DNA of 64,000 bases, taken from assembly GCA_019694975.1 (NCBI GenBank), contig JAIBAY010000001.1, positions 62,001 through 126,000 on the forward strand, read 5' to 3'. Both the position numbers and the translations under genes were made by a program. Below the pieces are notes generated by a model. It saw nothing but the letters and a program-made list of their open reading frames with translations. It was not told the origin of the DNA and made no database searches. Shown here piece by piece: positions 1 to 9,212 of the stretch (positions within the stretch are counted from its first letter, which is position 1; every line of letters starts with the position of its first letter). Source of the stretch: Chitinophagales bacterium. GTDB lineage: Bacteria; Bacteroidota; Bacteroidia; Chitinophagales; UBA10324.

Positions 1-385
1 TATTGCAGCGCCTTACCTTGAACTGGTGGAAGAATTCACCATGCAGGAACTGTTTACGTTTCAACGACATTTCAAACCCTTCTGCAACAGGATGAACATT
101 GACGAGGCAATAGCAGCCACCTCATTGTTTCCTGACCCTTCCAAACAGATCCGTAATTTTTCATCAGGCATGAAACAACGCCTTAAGGTTGCACTGGCAG
201 TGCTGGCTGATGTGCCGCTGATATTGCTGGACGAACCAACCAATAACCTGGATGACAACGGCATCGAATGGTATCAGCAACTTATCAAAAAATTCCGGGG
301 CGACCGGCTTATTATCGTATGTTCCAACGTAGCACATGAATATTTGTTCTGCACGGAAAAGATAGCGGTAACCCAATTTAAATAG
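1..385 (+). CDS. ABC transporter ATP-binding protein, 5' truncated by window edge
   Basis: C-terminal part of an ABC-type ATPase that would couple ATP hydrolysis to transport through an unseen membrane partner. The frame is open from base 2 with no need for an internal start; the GTG at 26 is not a credible start because residues before it (IAAPYLEL) continue the family pattern. Visible motifs are the signature SSGMKQR (in place of LSGGQ), Walker B LILLDEP followed by the D-loop region TNNLDD, and a short C-terminus. Walker A and the Q-loop lie upstream of the window. The short 'TLEE'-like helical region resembles single-domain CcmA/YadG-like exporters common in Bacteroidota. The substrate cannot be told. 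It is followed after 40 bp by a membrane protein gene on the same strand, which does not look like a standard ABC permease. Confidence 0.85.
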   Translation, partial: IAAPYLELVEEFTMQELFTFQRHFKPFCNRMNIDEAIAATSLFPDPSKQIRNFSSGMKQRLKVALAVLADVPLILLDEPTNNLDDNGIEWYQQLIKKFRGDRLIIVCSNVAHEYLFCTEKIAVTQFK

Positions 386-425
386 TTGGCTTTTACTGAC
401 TATTTTGCTTTACTCAAACCACCTC

Positions 426-1799
426 ATGCTGACCACCGGTGAAATGCTCGCTGCCCTGTTTTATTGGGCACTGGGTACGGTATTGATATTCCGGCTTCCG
501 CTATTCCGCAACACCGGAATAACATCAACACAGTTGGGAGGCATCCTGCTGATTAAGGTGACAGCAGGCATTATCTATGGTTACATTCACCACCGCATGT
601 ATGATGGCGGAGACACTTTTGCATATTATTATGATAGTCTCATCGTCACTTCTGCGCTGCGTGACCACCCGTTAAAATTTCTGCACCTCGTATTCGGCAT
701 CACGCACAGACCACCCGACAGTGATATAGCGGTGTATGCTTATCGCATGAGTTATTATACCGGCATGAGTTCTTACTTCATGGTACGGCTTCATGCCCTG
801 ATGAATCTTTTCACATATTGTCATTACTACGGCAATGTGGCAATCTATAACTTCTTAACGCTCATCGGTCAATTGTACCTGTTCAGGTTTATTATGGTTT
901 TTCAGCCGGCTAAAAAGAATATGGTATTAATACTGTTGTTCCTGTTCCCTTCTGTTGTCTTCTGGAGTTCGGGCATGCATAAAGACGGTATATCAATTGC
1001 TGCCATTGGTGTCATTTTATATTATGGCTATAAACTGATTCGCCTGATCTCTTTTACAACCGTGAATGGCGATGCATCAAAAAATAGTGAAGTAAAAATC
1101 AGTGAAGTAAGCAGTGAACAGCGGATGAGCCGGTTGATGCAATTGACTTCAGCTTTCTGCATGCTGGCCTTCGGGTTATGGATCTTAGCCGTCGTGAGGA
1201 ATTACCTGCTATTGCTCCTGCTTCCCGGATGCTGCACATTCATCTTAGTGCAATATGCGCCACGCTATATGTTGCTGAAATATTTATTGATTTATACACT
1301 GTTTTATTTCTTGCTTTTTCAACTCGGCTCATTGCATGAAAGCGTGAACTTATCCCTGCAAATGGCTGCCAAGCAGCAGGAGTTTTTTCAAAACCCGGGA
1401 GGAAGAACAAATATTATCCTGCCGCCAATGAAGCCCGGAATAACCGGTTTGCTCTGCCAGGTTCCTGTTGCGTTATACAATTGCTTCTTCCTTCCTTCGC
1501 TCACAGGTATGTCATCCGCACTGCAAATTTTTCCGGCAATCGATAATATCGTGGTAATCGTAATGCTGGTAACTGCATTATTTTTTGCCTTTCAACAAAC
1601 AGACAGGCGGCCAATGTCCCTTTTCCTGTTCTGCCTTTTTTTCGCATGGTCGGTATTTATCTTTACAGGCAGTATTGTTCCCAATATCGGAGCATTAGTA
1701 CGTTATAAAATGCCCGGCACATTATTTCTGCTGGCCGGATGTATCATCGTTATAGACGGTAAAAAGATAAAGCAGCTGATGAAACGCAGCAGTCAATAA
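426..1799 (+). CDS. polytopic membrane protein, unknown function (polysaccharide-polymerase-like topology)
   Basis: About 457 residues with roughly nine to eleven hydrophobic segments spread over the whole length, so an integral inner-membrane protein. I prefer the ATG at 426; an in-frame TTG at 405 would add seven residues. Notable motifs are GGDTFAYYYDS near residue 60, SSGMHKDGIS near residue 190 and ALVRYKMP near the C-terminus. Conserved acidic/Arg motifs in loops between membrane segments recall EpsG/Wzy-like polymerases or lipid-linked glycosyltransferases of Bacteroidota, but I do not recognise a family firmly. A hydrophilic stretch near residues 220-245 (charged, Ser/Glu-rich) breaks the membrane run. 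It is the last gene before a convergent T9SS propeller gene whose stop lies 20 bp away. Function is left open. Confidence 0.7.
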   Translation: MLTTGEMLAALFYWALGTVLIFRLPLFRNTGITSTQLGGILLIKVTAGIIYGYIHHRMYDGGDTFAYYYDSLIVTSALRDHPLKFLHLVFGITHRPPDSDIAVYAYRMSYYTGMSSYFMVRLHALMNLFTYCHYYGNVAIYNFLTLIGQLYLFRFIMVFQPAKKNMVLILLFLFPSVVFWSSGMHKDGISIAAIGVILYYGYKLIRLISFTTVNGDASKNSEVKISEVSSEQRMSRLMQLTSAFCMLAFGLWILAVVRNYLLLLLLPGCCTFILVQYAPRYMLLKYLLIYTLFYFLLFQLGSLHESVNLSLQMAAKQQEFFQNPGGRTNIILPPMKPGITGLLCQVPVALYNCFFLPSLTGMSSALQIFPAIDNIVVIVMLVTALFFAFQQTDRRPMSLFLFCLFFAWSVFIFTGSIVPNIGALVRYKMPGTLFLLAGCIIVIDGKKIKQLMKRSSQ

Positions 1800-1818
1800 C
1801 TAAAACAGCTCGTTGCTT

Positions 1819-3840
1819 TTATTGTTTCAGTAATTTAGAAACAAACTGCCTGTTATTGAAATTGATTTTCGCGATGTATAAACCCGCAGGTAAGGTCCGT
1901 AAGTCGAGTTGTATATTGTTAATGCCTTGCTGCAGTTGTTGGCTGCCCATGTCCAACACCTTACCATAGCTGTCTACCAATTGCAGGCGAGCCTCTCCAT
2001 CAACTTCAGCCTGTACGGAAAGCGTAACCTGGTCCGTAAACGGTTGAGGATACACGCTGATTTCGCTGTTGGAAGGGATATCGTTTACCTGTTCTTTCAG
2101 GGGCATGCAGTTCAGAATATTGGAGAGGCCTATCAGTCCCACAAATCCGTCTGTCGTCGTTTTATCCGCCGACTGGTAAGCGCCTATTACATTCGTGAGT
2201 TTGGTTACTAAACCGATGTCAGGGCTTTTTGTAGCCACAGAAATATAGAACTGATCATTGTGACCGAAATCAAGATAAGGCCCGTGGCTCTCTGTATTGT
2301 CAAAATCTTCCATCCTTGTTCCTCCATATAAGGTGAAGAAGTCGAGTTTCTGTTTCTGGCCAACCGGCAGATCAGACAGTTTTGCAATGAATGCATCCAT
2401 GTTTGGGCCATCATTCCCGGGCCCGTTCAGATCTGTGAGAAAGGGTTGCTGTGCACAGGAAGTGCAGCCGAGGTTGGTGCTGGTGGTCAGGCCGGTGATA
2501 ATCGCATAACTTTTTGCAGTCACCGGATCTTTGTACCAGATGATGGCATTGGATACATCAATTGAGTTTCCGCCATAAAAGGTGCACCATGGAATGTCGC
2601 CGTCCAATGTGACTTTGGCAACAAATGCGTCATTGTCACCGCCGCCGCCGTAAGTTTTATCATATGCATTACCGGTCTTGTACATATTGGAACTCTGTGT
2701 CCAGCCTGTCCAGTAAATGTTACCCAGGTGATCCAATGCCAGCCTTCTGCCGCGGTCGGTATTGTTTCCGCCAAAATATAAGAACCAGTCGGGTCCCTTC
2801 TTCAGCACACTGTCCCATCGCATCAGGAAAGCATCTATGCAGACGCCGGAGCCTGAACAGTGCATGGCATTGCCATTATAATCAAGCGGCAAGTTGGGAG
2901 GATTGATCTGGATATCGAAACTTTCCGTGGTTCCTGAAATAATTGGAATACATCTTCCCTGGCTGGTATCCAGCACAATATCATGTCCCCTGTCATCCTG
3001 GAATCCGCCATAGTAACTGAAGAATTCAAGGCTGGAAAGGCAGTTGTCAAACTTGGCGATAAAACAATCTCCCGTGCTGCCGGTAGAGTTAAATGTACTG
3101 TCGTATTTGGATAGGGCATTGGTTCCCATATTGTTACTCTTGGCTCTTCCCGTAACAAAAAGTTCACTGGTATAAGGATCAATTGCAATAGCCAGGATAT
3201 TATCCGGCGCACCCTGGTTGAATTTATTACCTCCCAGTTTAATCCATCTCAGTAAGTTGCCTGCAGTATCATATTTGGCTATAAAGCCATCGTAATTATC
3301 TCCTTTCGGCGATTGATAAACAGGTGCGGAGCATCCCTCCTCCGTCACACAACCAACAGTTGCTTTTGCCGATGCATCCGTATTGCGTATTTCTCCTCCT
3401 ATGAAAATATAACTGTGACCGTTGTAATTATCCAGCGCCAGTGTAAAAGCACGTTCTTTCCCCTGTACAGGGAGCCCATTGGAAAAAAAGCGCGTAGCGA
3501 AAATCCGCTTCCACATAATGTCACCGCAATGGTTCAGCTTCAGCAGGAAAACATCATCATCGCCCGATTTCATCATCGTGTCACACATCATCACACTGTC
3601 TGTTACGGAAGCGGTACGGCCTACCACATAAATTACTTCCGGATATACAGATTTGTCAACGGCAATCTGTTCGATATATTCATTTTTATGCGTGGTGCTG
3701 CCCAGGTCAATGTAGGTTCCCCATCCCGGATAATAAATTTGCGCCTTTGCTGCCGGCAGGAAAAATAAACCTGCAAATACAGTGATGATGAAATACCGCA
3801 TAACCGTATAAAATGTCTTTCTGCAAATCATAATGATCAA
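1819..3840 (-). CDS. T9SS-exported SBBP/propeller-repeat protein, pair A copy 1
   Basis: 673 residues. A signal peptide is seen around the internal Met14 (MRYFIITVFAGLFFLP...AKAQ), so the ATG at 3801 is an alternative start. The body carries seven repeat units, each ending in a W/F-x-x-(Y/F)-GG-like strand: WGTYIDL, WKRIFAT, WIKLGG, FSYYGG, FLYFGG, CTFYGG and FTLYGG, with NIYWTGWT-like strands between them. This is as expected for a seven-bladed beta-propeller of the SBBP (seven-bladed beta-propeller repeat) type. The last ~75 residues (ISVYPQPF... to the C-terminal Lys-Gln) form a T9SS type A sorting domain, so the protein should be exported and anchored or released at the cell surface. It is divergent from, and paralogous to, the gene at 4383. 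Ligand unknown. Confidence 0.88.
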   Translation of the reverse strand: MIIMICRKTFYTVMRYFIITVFAGLFFLPAAKAQIYYPGWGTYIDLGSTTHKNEYIEQIAVDKSVYPEVIYVVGRTASVTDSVMMCDTMMKSGDDDVFLLKLNHCGDIMWKRIFATRFFSNGLPVQGKERAFTLALDNYNGHSYIFIGGEIRNTDASAKATVGCVTEEGCSAPVYQSPKGDNYDGFIAKYDTAGNLLRWIKLGGNKFNQGAPDNILAIAIDPYTSELFVTGRAKSNNMGTNALSKYDSTFNSTGSTGDCFIAKFDNCLSSLEFFSYYGGFQDDRGHDIVLDTSQGRCIPIISGTTESFDIQINPPNLPLDYNGNAMHCSGSGVCIDAFLMRWDSVLKKGPDWFLYFGGNNTDRGRRLALDHLGNIYWTGWTQSSNMYKTGNAYDKTYGGGGDNDAFVAKVTLDGDIPWCTFYGGNSIDVSNAIIWYKDPVTAKSYAIITGLTTSTNLGCTSCAQQPFLTDLNGPGNDGPNMDAFIAKLSDLPVGQKQKLDFFTLYGGTRMEDFDNTESHGPYLDFGHNDQFYISVATKSPDIGLVTKLTNVIGAYQSADKTTTDGFVGLIGLSNILNCMPLKEQVNDIPSNSEISVYPQPFTDQVTLSVQAEVDGEARLQLVDSYGKVLDMGSQQLQQGINNIQLDLRTLPAGLYIAKINFNNRQFVSKLLKQ

Positions 3841-4382
3841 AATTTATAGTACGAATCTCAAACTCTTGCTGAAGCAATGGAATCCATCTTTGCCGCTGCT
3901 ATCCGTCATTCTTCCCTGAATTTATTCCTCGAAAGGACGAAGCCGGAATTTAGCCTGCACAATTGAATCTCTTCACGCGCTCTAAGCATCAAAAAATAAA
4001 GAGGGCAAATATAAACACTCGTTGTAAGTCCGCGTAATTTATCATGGCGGCAACCGGTACTTTATATTATAATCTCCTGTTAATTGAAAAGTATCTATCC
4101 ACAGAAAGCACCTTTGGAGTATCTGGCAAATCATTTTGCAGGTGCCGGGAAAAATGTCTGTTACCTTGTGGCTCCACAAAAAAGGAAGTGTCATTTTTCT
4201 TTATATCCTCAAATTTCAATTGCTTCAGACAGTGCCGGAGCGGAAAACAGATAACTGATCAGCAGGCAATTTGAAAGCAGCATGGTGCATCGTCACATGA
4301 GGCAATGTCTTCATACGGCAGATATCACTCCCCTTTTACTTATTTTTGGAACCATTATCACAATAATTTGAAATATTTAATC
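3841..4382. other. divergent intergenic region, no supported gene
   Basis: A 542-bp AT-rich spacer between two divergently transcribed paralogous propeller genes. Apart from the TATATTTG box at 4006-4013 nothing was supported. An open 76-codon frame at 4044-4274 has an amino-acid composition typical of non-coding sequence (Cys- and Ser-rich) and no recognisable start context. Confidence 0.5.
4006..4013 (-). promoter_or_regulatory. candidate -7 box (TATATTTG) for the 1819-3840 gene
   Basis: Read on the minus strand this is TATATTTG, matching the Bacteroidota TAnnTTTG -7 consensus, about 165 nt upstream of the start at 3840. No clear TTTG -33 element is seen, so this is a motif match only. Confidence 0.35.
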
Positions 4383-6356
4383 ATGTTAGTCAGACTATTC
4401 AATAAGAGCATATACACACTGACTGCTATAGGATTATGGCTGCTGGTATTCAGTCAGCCGGTGAAATCTCAGACCTATAATGCAGTTGACTGGGGTACCT
4501 ATTTCAACGATAACGTCAACTACCCGGATTACATGTATGAACTGGATGACCTGGTTGATCAGTTGATTGTGGACGAAAATAAACCTGAAAATATTTACCT
4601 GGTGAGTCAAAGCAAGGCCCCTCCTAAAATTGATGTCTCCATTTGTGACGGAGAAATTATGGACCTCGGAGGCGGCGACGGCTATGTGGCGAAATATAAC
4701 CGTTGTGGCGATCTTATCTGGTCGGTTTACATTGGAGATTTCATTCAATGTATAGCACTGGATAAAGAAAATGGAATACCTGTTTTTTATGTAGCCGGTA
4801 AAAAAGGGTTCGTGGTAGATCCTGTAACGGCAGTGGCCTGTGATGGAAGCATAGCACCGGTTTTTCAGCCGGAAGCTGCAGACAAAGACGATGCATTTAT
4901 TGCTAAATTTATTGATAATGGCACATCCGCATCTCTCTTGCGCTGGACCTATTTCGGCGGAAAGACAGCAAGCGGGAGTAAACTGGCCCCTGACAATATC
5001 CTGGGTATCGCTGTCAATAGGCACACGGTATTTGTGACGGGCACCACCAAAAGCATTCATCTTGATACGCTGGCACAGCATGCGGGTGATACAACACTCG
5101 ATGAAAGCGGCGATGCTTTTTTCGCAGTGTTTGACAGCTTGTTAAGTTCATTGGAGTTTTTCTCTTACATCGGAGGCCCTGGCAATGACCGATGCCATGA
5201 TATTATCGTTTACGACAATGGAACCGCTCCGGCTGATGTCTTCATCAGCGGGACTACGGATAGTCCTTCCGATATAGCATCCGGCACCGGTTTCGATCAA
5301 ACCTATAACACCGGCACTGATGCGTTTTTATGCCAGTGGGATGATGATGATAATGATGGCATCTTTAAACAGAAATGGGGCACCTACCTCGGAGGATCGA
5401 AGTACGACCATGGCAGGCAGATGGCGATTGACGCCGATGGAAATGCATTGATAACATTGTGGGGACAAAGTAGCGATCTGCCGGTAACTGAAAAAGCATA
5501 TGATAAAAACTTTGGTATTCCCGGACAACAGAATGATGGCAGCGATGCTTCCATCTTTAAAATTAGTAATAGCGGAAGCTTGATGTCTTGCACCTACTTT
5601 GGCGGCAACCGTGATGAAACGGTGAATGGCCTGGTTGTTTTCAGAAAGCAACAAAAACAATATGTCATAATATCTGGGCTGACAAAAACACCCGGCGATC
5701 AGTTCCCATCCAAATACCCAATTCAGACATCGCTCAACGGCACCAACAGCACAAATTTCTATGATGCATATATAGCAGTGCTTAATGATCCGGTAACCGC
5801 TCAGCAGAAGCTGATGTTTTCCACATTTTTTGGCGGATCGGCAGAAGAAGGACAGAAGACTGGCGCCAGCTATCATCCTGTAATTGCACTCGGTCCAAAT
5901 AATGAATTATATTTCAGCGTCGCGACCACAAGTACAGACTTCAATACCGTGATCGGTAACAACTTTCAGCAGCTGATCAATAATTACAACGGGGAATCAG
6001 ATGCATTTTTAGCTAAACTAATAAACCTGGATGCGGGCAAACAGTATGATTGCCCCGGGCCGCTGAAAGCCATTATTCAGTCTGATGATTTTCCGGCAGA
6101 TGAAAATGTATTGTCTGTGTCTCCCAATCCGTTTGCCGACGACTTCACTGTCAAATTCATTGCTGATGCTGATGAGCATGGGACGATACAGATTTTCAGT
6201 TGTTACGGAAATAAAGTGATGGATGAACAAACAGGTATTGTCCGCGGCATGAATTACATGCATGTTGATCTAAGTAAAGAACCAGCCGGATTGTATTTGT
6301 TGTACATCAACAACGGTAAAAAGCAGATGCTGCAAAAAGTGATCAAACAAAATTAA
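4383..6356 (+). CDS. T9SS-exported SBBP/propeller-repeat protein, pair A copy 2
   Basis: 657 residues from the ATG at 4383, chosen because it is directly followed by a signal peptide (MLVRLFNKSIYTLTAIGLWL...VKSQ). The in-frame ATG at 4305 would place 26 polar residues before it. Seven repeat strands are visible: WGTYFND, WSVYIGD, WTYFGG, FSYIGG, WGTYLGG, CTYFGG and STFFGG, interleaved with NALITLWGQS-type strands, predicting a seven-bladed propeller. The C-terminal ~80 residues (LSVSPNPFADDFTVKF...) are a T9SS type A sorting domain. The order of motifs and many phrases (LEFFSY.GG..DR.HDI, APDNILGIA) match the 1819-3840 protein, so the two are divergent paralogs. Role: secreted or surface protein of unknown ligand. 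Confidence 0.88.
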   Translation: MLVRLFNKSIYTLTAIGLWLLVFSQPVKSQTYNAVDWGTYFNDNVNYPDYMYELDDLVDQLIVDENKPENIYLVSQSKAPPKIDVSICDGEIMDLGGGDGYVAKYNRCGDLIWSVYIGDFIQCIALDKENGIPVFYVAGKKGFVVDPVTAVACDGSIAPVFQPEAADKDDAFIAKFIDNGTSASLLRWTYFGGKTASGSKLAPDNILGIAVNRHTVFVTGTTKSIHLDTLAQHAGDTTLDESGDAFFAVFDSLLSSLEFFSYIGGPGNDRCHDIIVYDNGTAPADVFISGTTDSPSDIASGTGFDQTYNTGTDAFLCQWDDDDNDGIFKQKWGTYLGGSKYDHGRQMAIDADGNALITLWGQSSDLPVTEKAYDKNFGIPGQQNDGSDASIFKISNSGSLMSCTYFGGNRDETVNGLVVFRKQQKQYVIISGLTKTPGDQFPSKYPIQTSLNGTNSTNFYDAYIAVLNDPVTAQQKLMFSTFFGGSAEEGQKTGASYHPVIALGPNNELYFSVATTSTDFNTVIGNNFQQLINNYNGESDAFLAKLINLDAGKQYDCPGPLKAIIQSDDFPADENVLSVSPNPFADDFTVKFIADADEHGTIQIFSCYGNKVMDEQTGIVRGMNYMHVDLSKEPAGLYLLYINNGKKQMLQKVIKQN

Positions 6357-6540
6357 AACAGATTAAAGGGCATCTCTGCTGAAACCGGTATTTTTAAGCC
6401 GGCTTATTTGGCGTAATCCGTATGCATAGTGTTTGTTTACTGAGTGACAAGGAGTTGCTGTTTCCGGCAGCTGAAATTGATACGGACATTACGATAAAAC
6501 CAGCATTAAACATCATACATCATAGAACCAACCTTCACGC

Positions 6541-8736
6541 ATGAAGTACATTTTACCCTTAATCATTCTTTTCTGCTCTTATCAAAGTTTTGCCAGCTGT
6601 ACCCTTCCGGCGCCTAATGGATTTAAAACAACTGATGTTGCCAGCTGTCAGCTTTCCGTAAAATGGAAAAAAGTAAACGGTGCCGTTGCCTATCATCTGC
6701 AATATAAGCCAATCGCTGCCGGTAACTGGATACCATTGAATGCCATTGGTAACGTAACGGCTTATACCATAACCGGCCTTGCAGCCAGCACTGCTTATGA
6801 TATTAAGGTTGTAGCAGTATGCGCATCTAATGAGGAAGGCGCTTTCTCTCCTGTCGTTTCAGCTGTTACAACAGCCTGCAGCACGCCAACCAACCTCGCA
6901 GTATCAGGTATCACCAGCGCCACTGCTACTGTCAGCTGGAGTGCGCTTTGCGGAGCCACTAATTTCACACTGCGTTACCGCAAAACGGGTACATCAGCCT
7001 GGATCACACTGCCCGGTATTTCATCTGTCACCTATCAACTCACCGGGCTCTTACCGGCAACAGATTACCAGGTGCGGGTGCGCGCCAAGTGCGGATCAAA
7101 GCCTTCGGATTATTCGGCTATCGTCGATTTCACCACCCAGTCATTGTCAGTTCCATCCAGGAAAAATGTGTTGCTCGTAATCATAGATGATGCGCGCTTC
7201 GACTCTTATGCTGTTACCGGAGCACCAACATGGTTTCATGATACTTCGATGTCGAAAATTGCCAATGAAGGGGTGAGCTTCTCATTGAGTTTTCCGGCGC
7301 AGTCACAATGTGCACCAAGCCGTGCATCCATAACCAGCGGACTGTACCCTCACCTGCACGGTGTAACAGATAACCCGACACAGGCTAATTCGGATACGAT
7401 TACACAGATAACCCTTCCGCAGATTTTGCATGATAACGGATACTACACAGGACTTATCGGAAAATACCATGTATCCAAGCATCCGCAGCCGGGCTACGAC
7501 TACTGGATGGAAATGCATGGCAATGATTATACCGATACAAAGTATAATCTCAATGGCACTACTGTTACGATACCCGGCCATGCCACTGATGTGGTCGCAG
7601 ACAGTGCGATTGGTTTCCTTAAGAAAGTACCTGCCGATAAACCATTTTACCTGTGGCTGGCTTTTGCCGCTCCGCATACACCGCAGGTTCCGCGCCCGCA
7701 AGACGATGGTATTTTTAATAATGAAACAATGCCTGTACCGCTCAGCCCGGCCAAATACACGCAAAACTATCCTGCCTTTCTTTACAATTGCCATAATGCT
7801 TCCAATGCCGCAGGGTTGGCTGATTATTATGAAGGTTATTTTGAACTGCTCTACGGTGTGGAAGTACGGCTGGGAAATATTTTCCAGGAACTGGCCAATG
7901 AAGGCCTTATGGACAGCACGCTGATTATTTTTATGAGTGACAACGGATACATGATCGGCGAACACCAGCTGTTTGAAAAACAATTGTCGTATGAAGAATC
8001 CATTAAAATTCCCATATTCATGCGTTATCCCGGACTGATTTCAGCCGGCACGGAAATAAATGATAATCTCGCGATGAATATTGACATCGCACCTACCATA
8101 CTGGATTTTGCAGGTATCACTGACACGTTTGGTATGCAGGGTGTTTCACTGCTGAAGATGATGAACAATACCGTGCAACGTAAGGAAATGCTTTACGAGT
8201 TTTTCAATAAGGATTGCGTGCCCGATATCAGGGCAGTAAGGTCGCTCGACTTTAAGTATGTTAAGTACAATTGCTCTCAGATAACCGAAGAACTGTATGA
8301 TCTCAATGGTGATCCGCTGGAAACAACAAACCTGGTTAATACACCGGCTTATGCATCTGTATTGCAGCAGTACCGCGACAAATTAACTTTTTGGCGCAAC
8401 TATTACCAGGACTTCACCTGGGATTCGCTGTACATCTGCAGCCTTACCAACCCGCAGCGGCTTACCCATACTCAGGGTACACCGCTTACATTGCTCACAA
8501 CCTTTCCCAATCCCGCCAATAGTGAAATCATGATTCATTTTATTTCTTCCGAATCCGCTCCGGTAACTTTGCGGGTAATAAACACTTTAGGGATAACTGT
8601 TGATGAACAACTACTTTCCGAACCTGAATCAGAATTGTTCATCACCTTGCCCGTTGACAAACTTCCTTCCGGAAATTACCATGTCGTTGTACAGCAGGGA
8701 GATAATGTATACTCAACAGCCTTTCAACGACAATAG
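6541..8736 (+). CDS. secreted arylsulfatase-type sulfatase with two FN3 domains and T9SS signal
   Basis: 731 residues. Signal peptide at residues 1-19, two fibronectin type III domains (about 22-110 and 112-200), sulfatase domain (about 207-640) and a T9SS type A sorting domain (about 655-731, LTTFPNPANSEI...). The sulfatase active-site motif C257-A-P-S-R261 followed by TSG is intact; Cys257 would be converted to formylglycine. The Asp216-Asp217 pair (VIIDDARFD) provides expected metal ligands, and SDNGYMIGEH is a further family motif. It should hydrolyse sulfate esters outside the cell or at its surface, probably on sulfated glycans, with substrate unknown. No formylglycine-generating enzyme lies in the window. 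It sits alone between propeller genes, not in a PUL with SusC/SusD. Confidence 0.92.
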   Translation: MKYILPLIILFCSYQSFASCTLPAPNGFKTTDVASCQLSVKWKKVNGAVAYHLQYKPIAAGNWIPLNAIGNVTAYTITGLAASTAYDIKVVAVCASNEEGAFSPVVSAVTTACSTPTNLAVSGITSATATVSWSALCGATNFTLRYRKTGTSAWITLPGISSVTYQLTGLLPATDYQVRVRAKCGSKPSDYSAIVDFTTQSLSVPSRKNVLLVIIDDARFDSYAVTGAPTWFHDTSMSKIANEGVSFSLSFPAQSQCAPSRASITSGLYPHLHGVTDNPTQANSDTITQITLPQILHDNGYYTGLIGKYHVSKHPQPGYDYWMEMHGNDYTDTKYNLNGTTVTIPGHATDVVADSAIGFLKKVPADKPFYLWLAFAAPHTPQVPRPQDDGIFNNETMPVPLSPAKYTQNYPAFLYNCHNASNAAGLADYYEGYFELLYGVEVRLGNIFQELANEGLMDSTLIIFMSDNGYMIGEHQLFEKQLSYEESIKIPIFMRYPGLISAGTEINDNLAMNIDIAPTILDFAGITDTFGMQGVSLLKMMNNTVQRKEMLYEFFNKDCVPDIRAVRSLDFKYVKYNCSQITEELYDLNGDPLETTNLVNTPAYASVLQQYRDKLTFWRNYYQDFTWDSLYICSLTNPQRLTHTQGTPLTLLTTFPNPANSEIMIHFISSESAPVTLRVINTLGITVDEQLLSEPESELFITLPVDKLPSGNYHVVVQQGDNVYSTAFQRQ

Positions 8737-9134
8737 TCCTTGTGCACTGAAAAGCATTGTATTGCATGCACCTCATTGATCTGATGCGGGGCAATTTGCT
8801 GGCGATCAGCATACAAACATCATTTATTGTACAAGCAGTCAGATTTACAGCATGTTTTGCACGGAAAGATCCGATTGCATAAACGACTTTCATTACACGA
8901 CTTCAAGGGTTTCGCGACAGCAAGATGCCAGTTGACTGCAATCACCCCATTTTCTCAAAATCTATTCAAACAAAAAAATGGTCAGCCTCCTGTTCTGTGC
9001 CGACCGGAATGCATTGATTGAAAATCAATCAATGATTCTACATGCAATTATATCAATACCATTCTGCATTCTTATGAATAGCAGCACAGGATGAATCCGG
9101 CAAGCAGCTAAACACTTAATTTTAGAGAAAGCCT
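8737..9134. other. intergenic region without a supported gene
   Basis: About 400 bp between the sulfatase stop and the promoter-like motif of the next gene. Short frames exist (for example 8827-9021) but show no family resemblance or credible start. Nothing structured was seen. Confidence 0.5.
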
Positions 9135-9142
9135 TACCTTTG
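9135..9142 (+). promoter_or_regulatory. candidate -7 box (TACCTTTG) for the 9213 propeller operon
   Basis: TACCTTTG matches TAnnTTTG exactly and lies about 70 nt upstream of the TTG start at 9213. A TTTTAG about 12-15 nt further upstream is a poor -33 match. Confidence 0.5.
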
Positions 9143-9212
9143 CAACCTGCATTTTTTCGATAGCTTACAGCAACGCAGGCTCCTTTAGTTATAACCTTTA
9201 AACTGATTTTCC

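Noticed and set aside
4044..4274. 76-codon open frame between the divergent propeller genes
   Set aside because: Cys/Ser-rich composition, no recognisable domain and no Bacteroidota -7 box or ribosome site before it; likely non-coding.
8827..9021. 64-codon frame between the sulfatase and propeller genes
   Set aside because: No family pattern, and lies in a spacer with no supporting signal.
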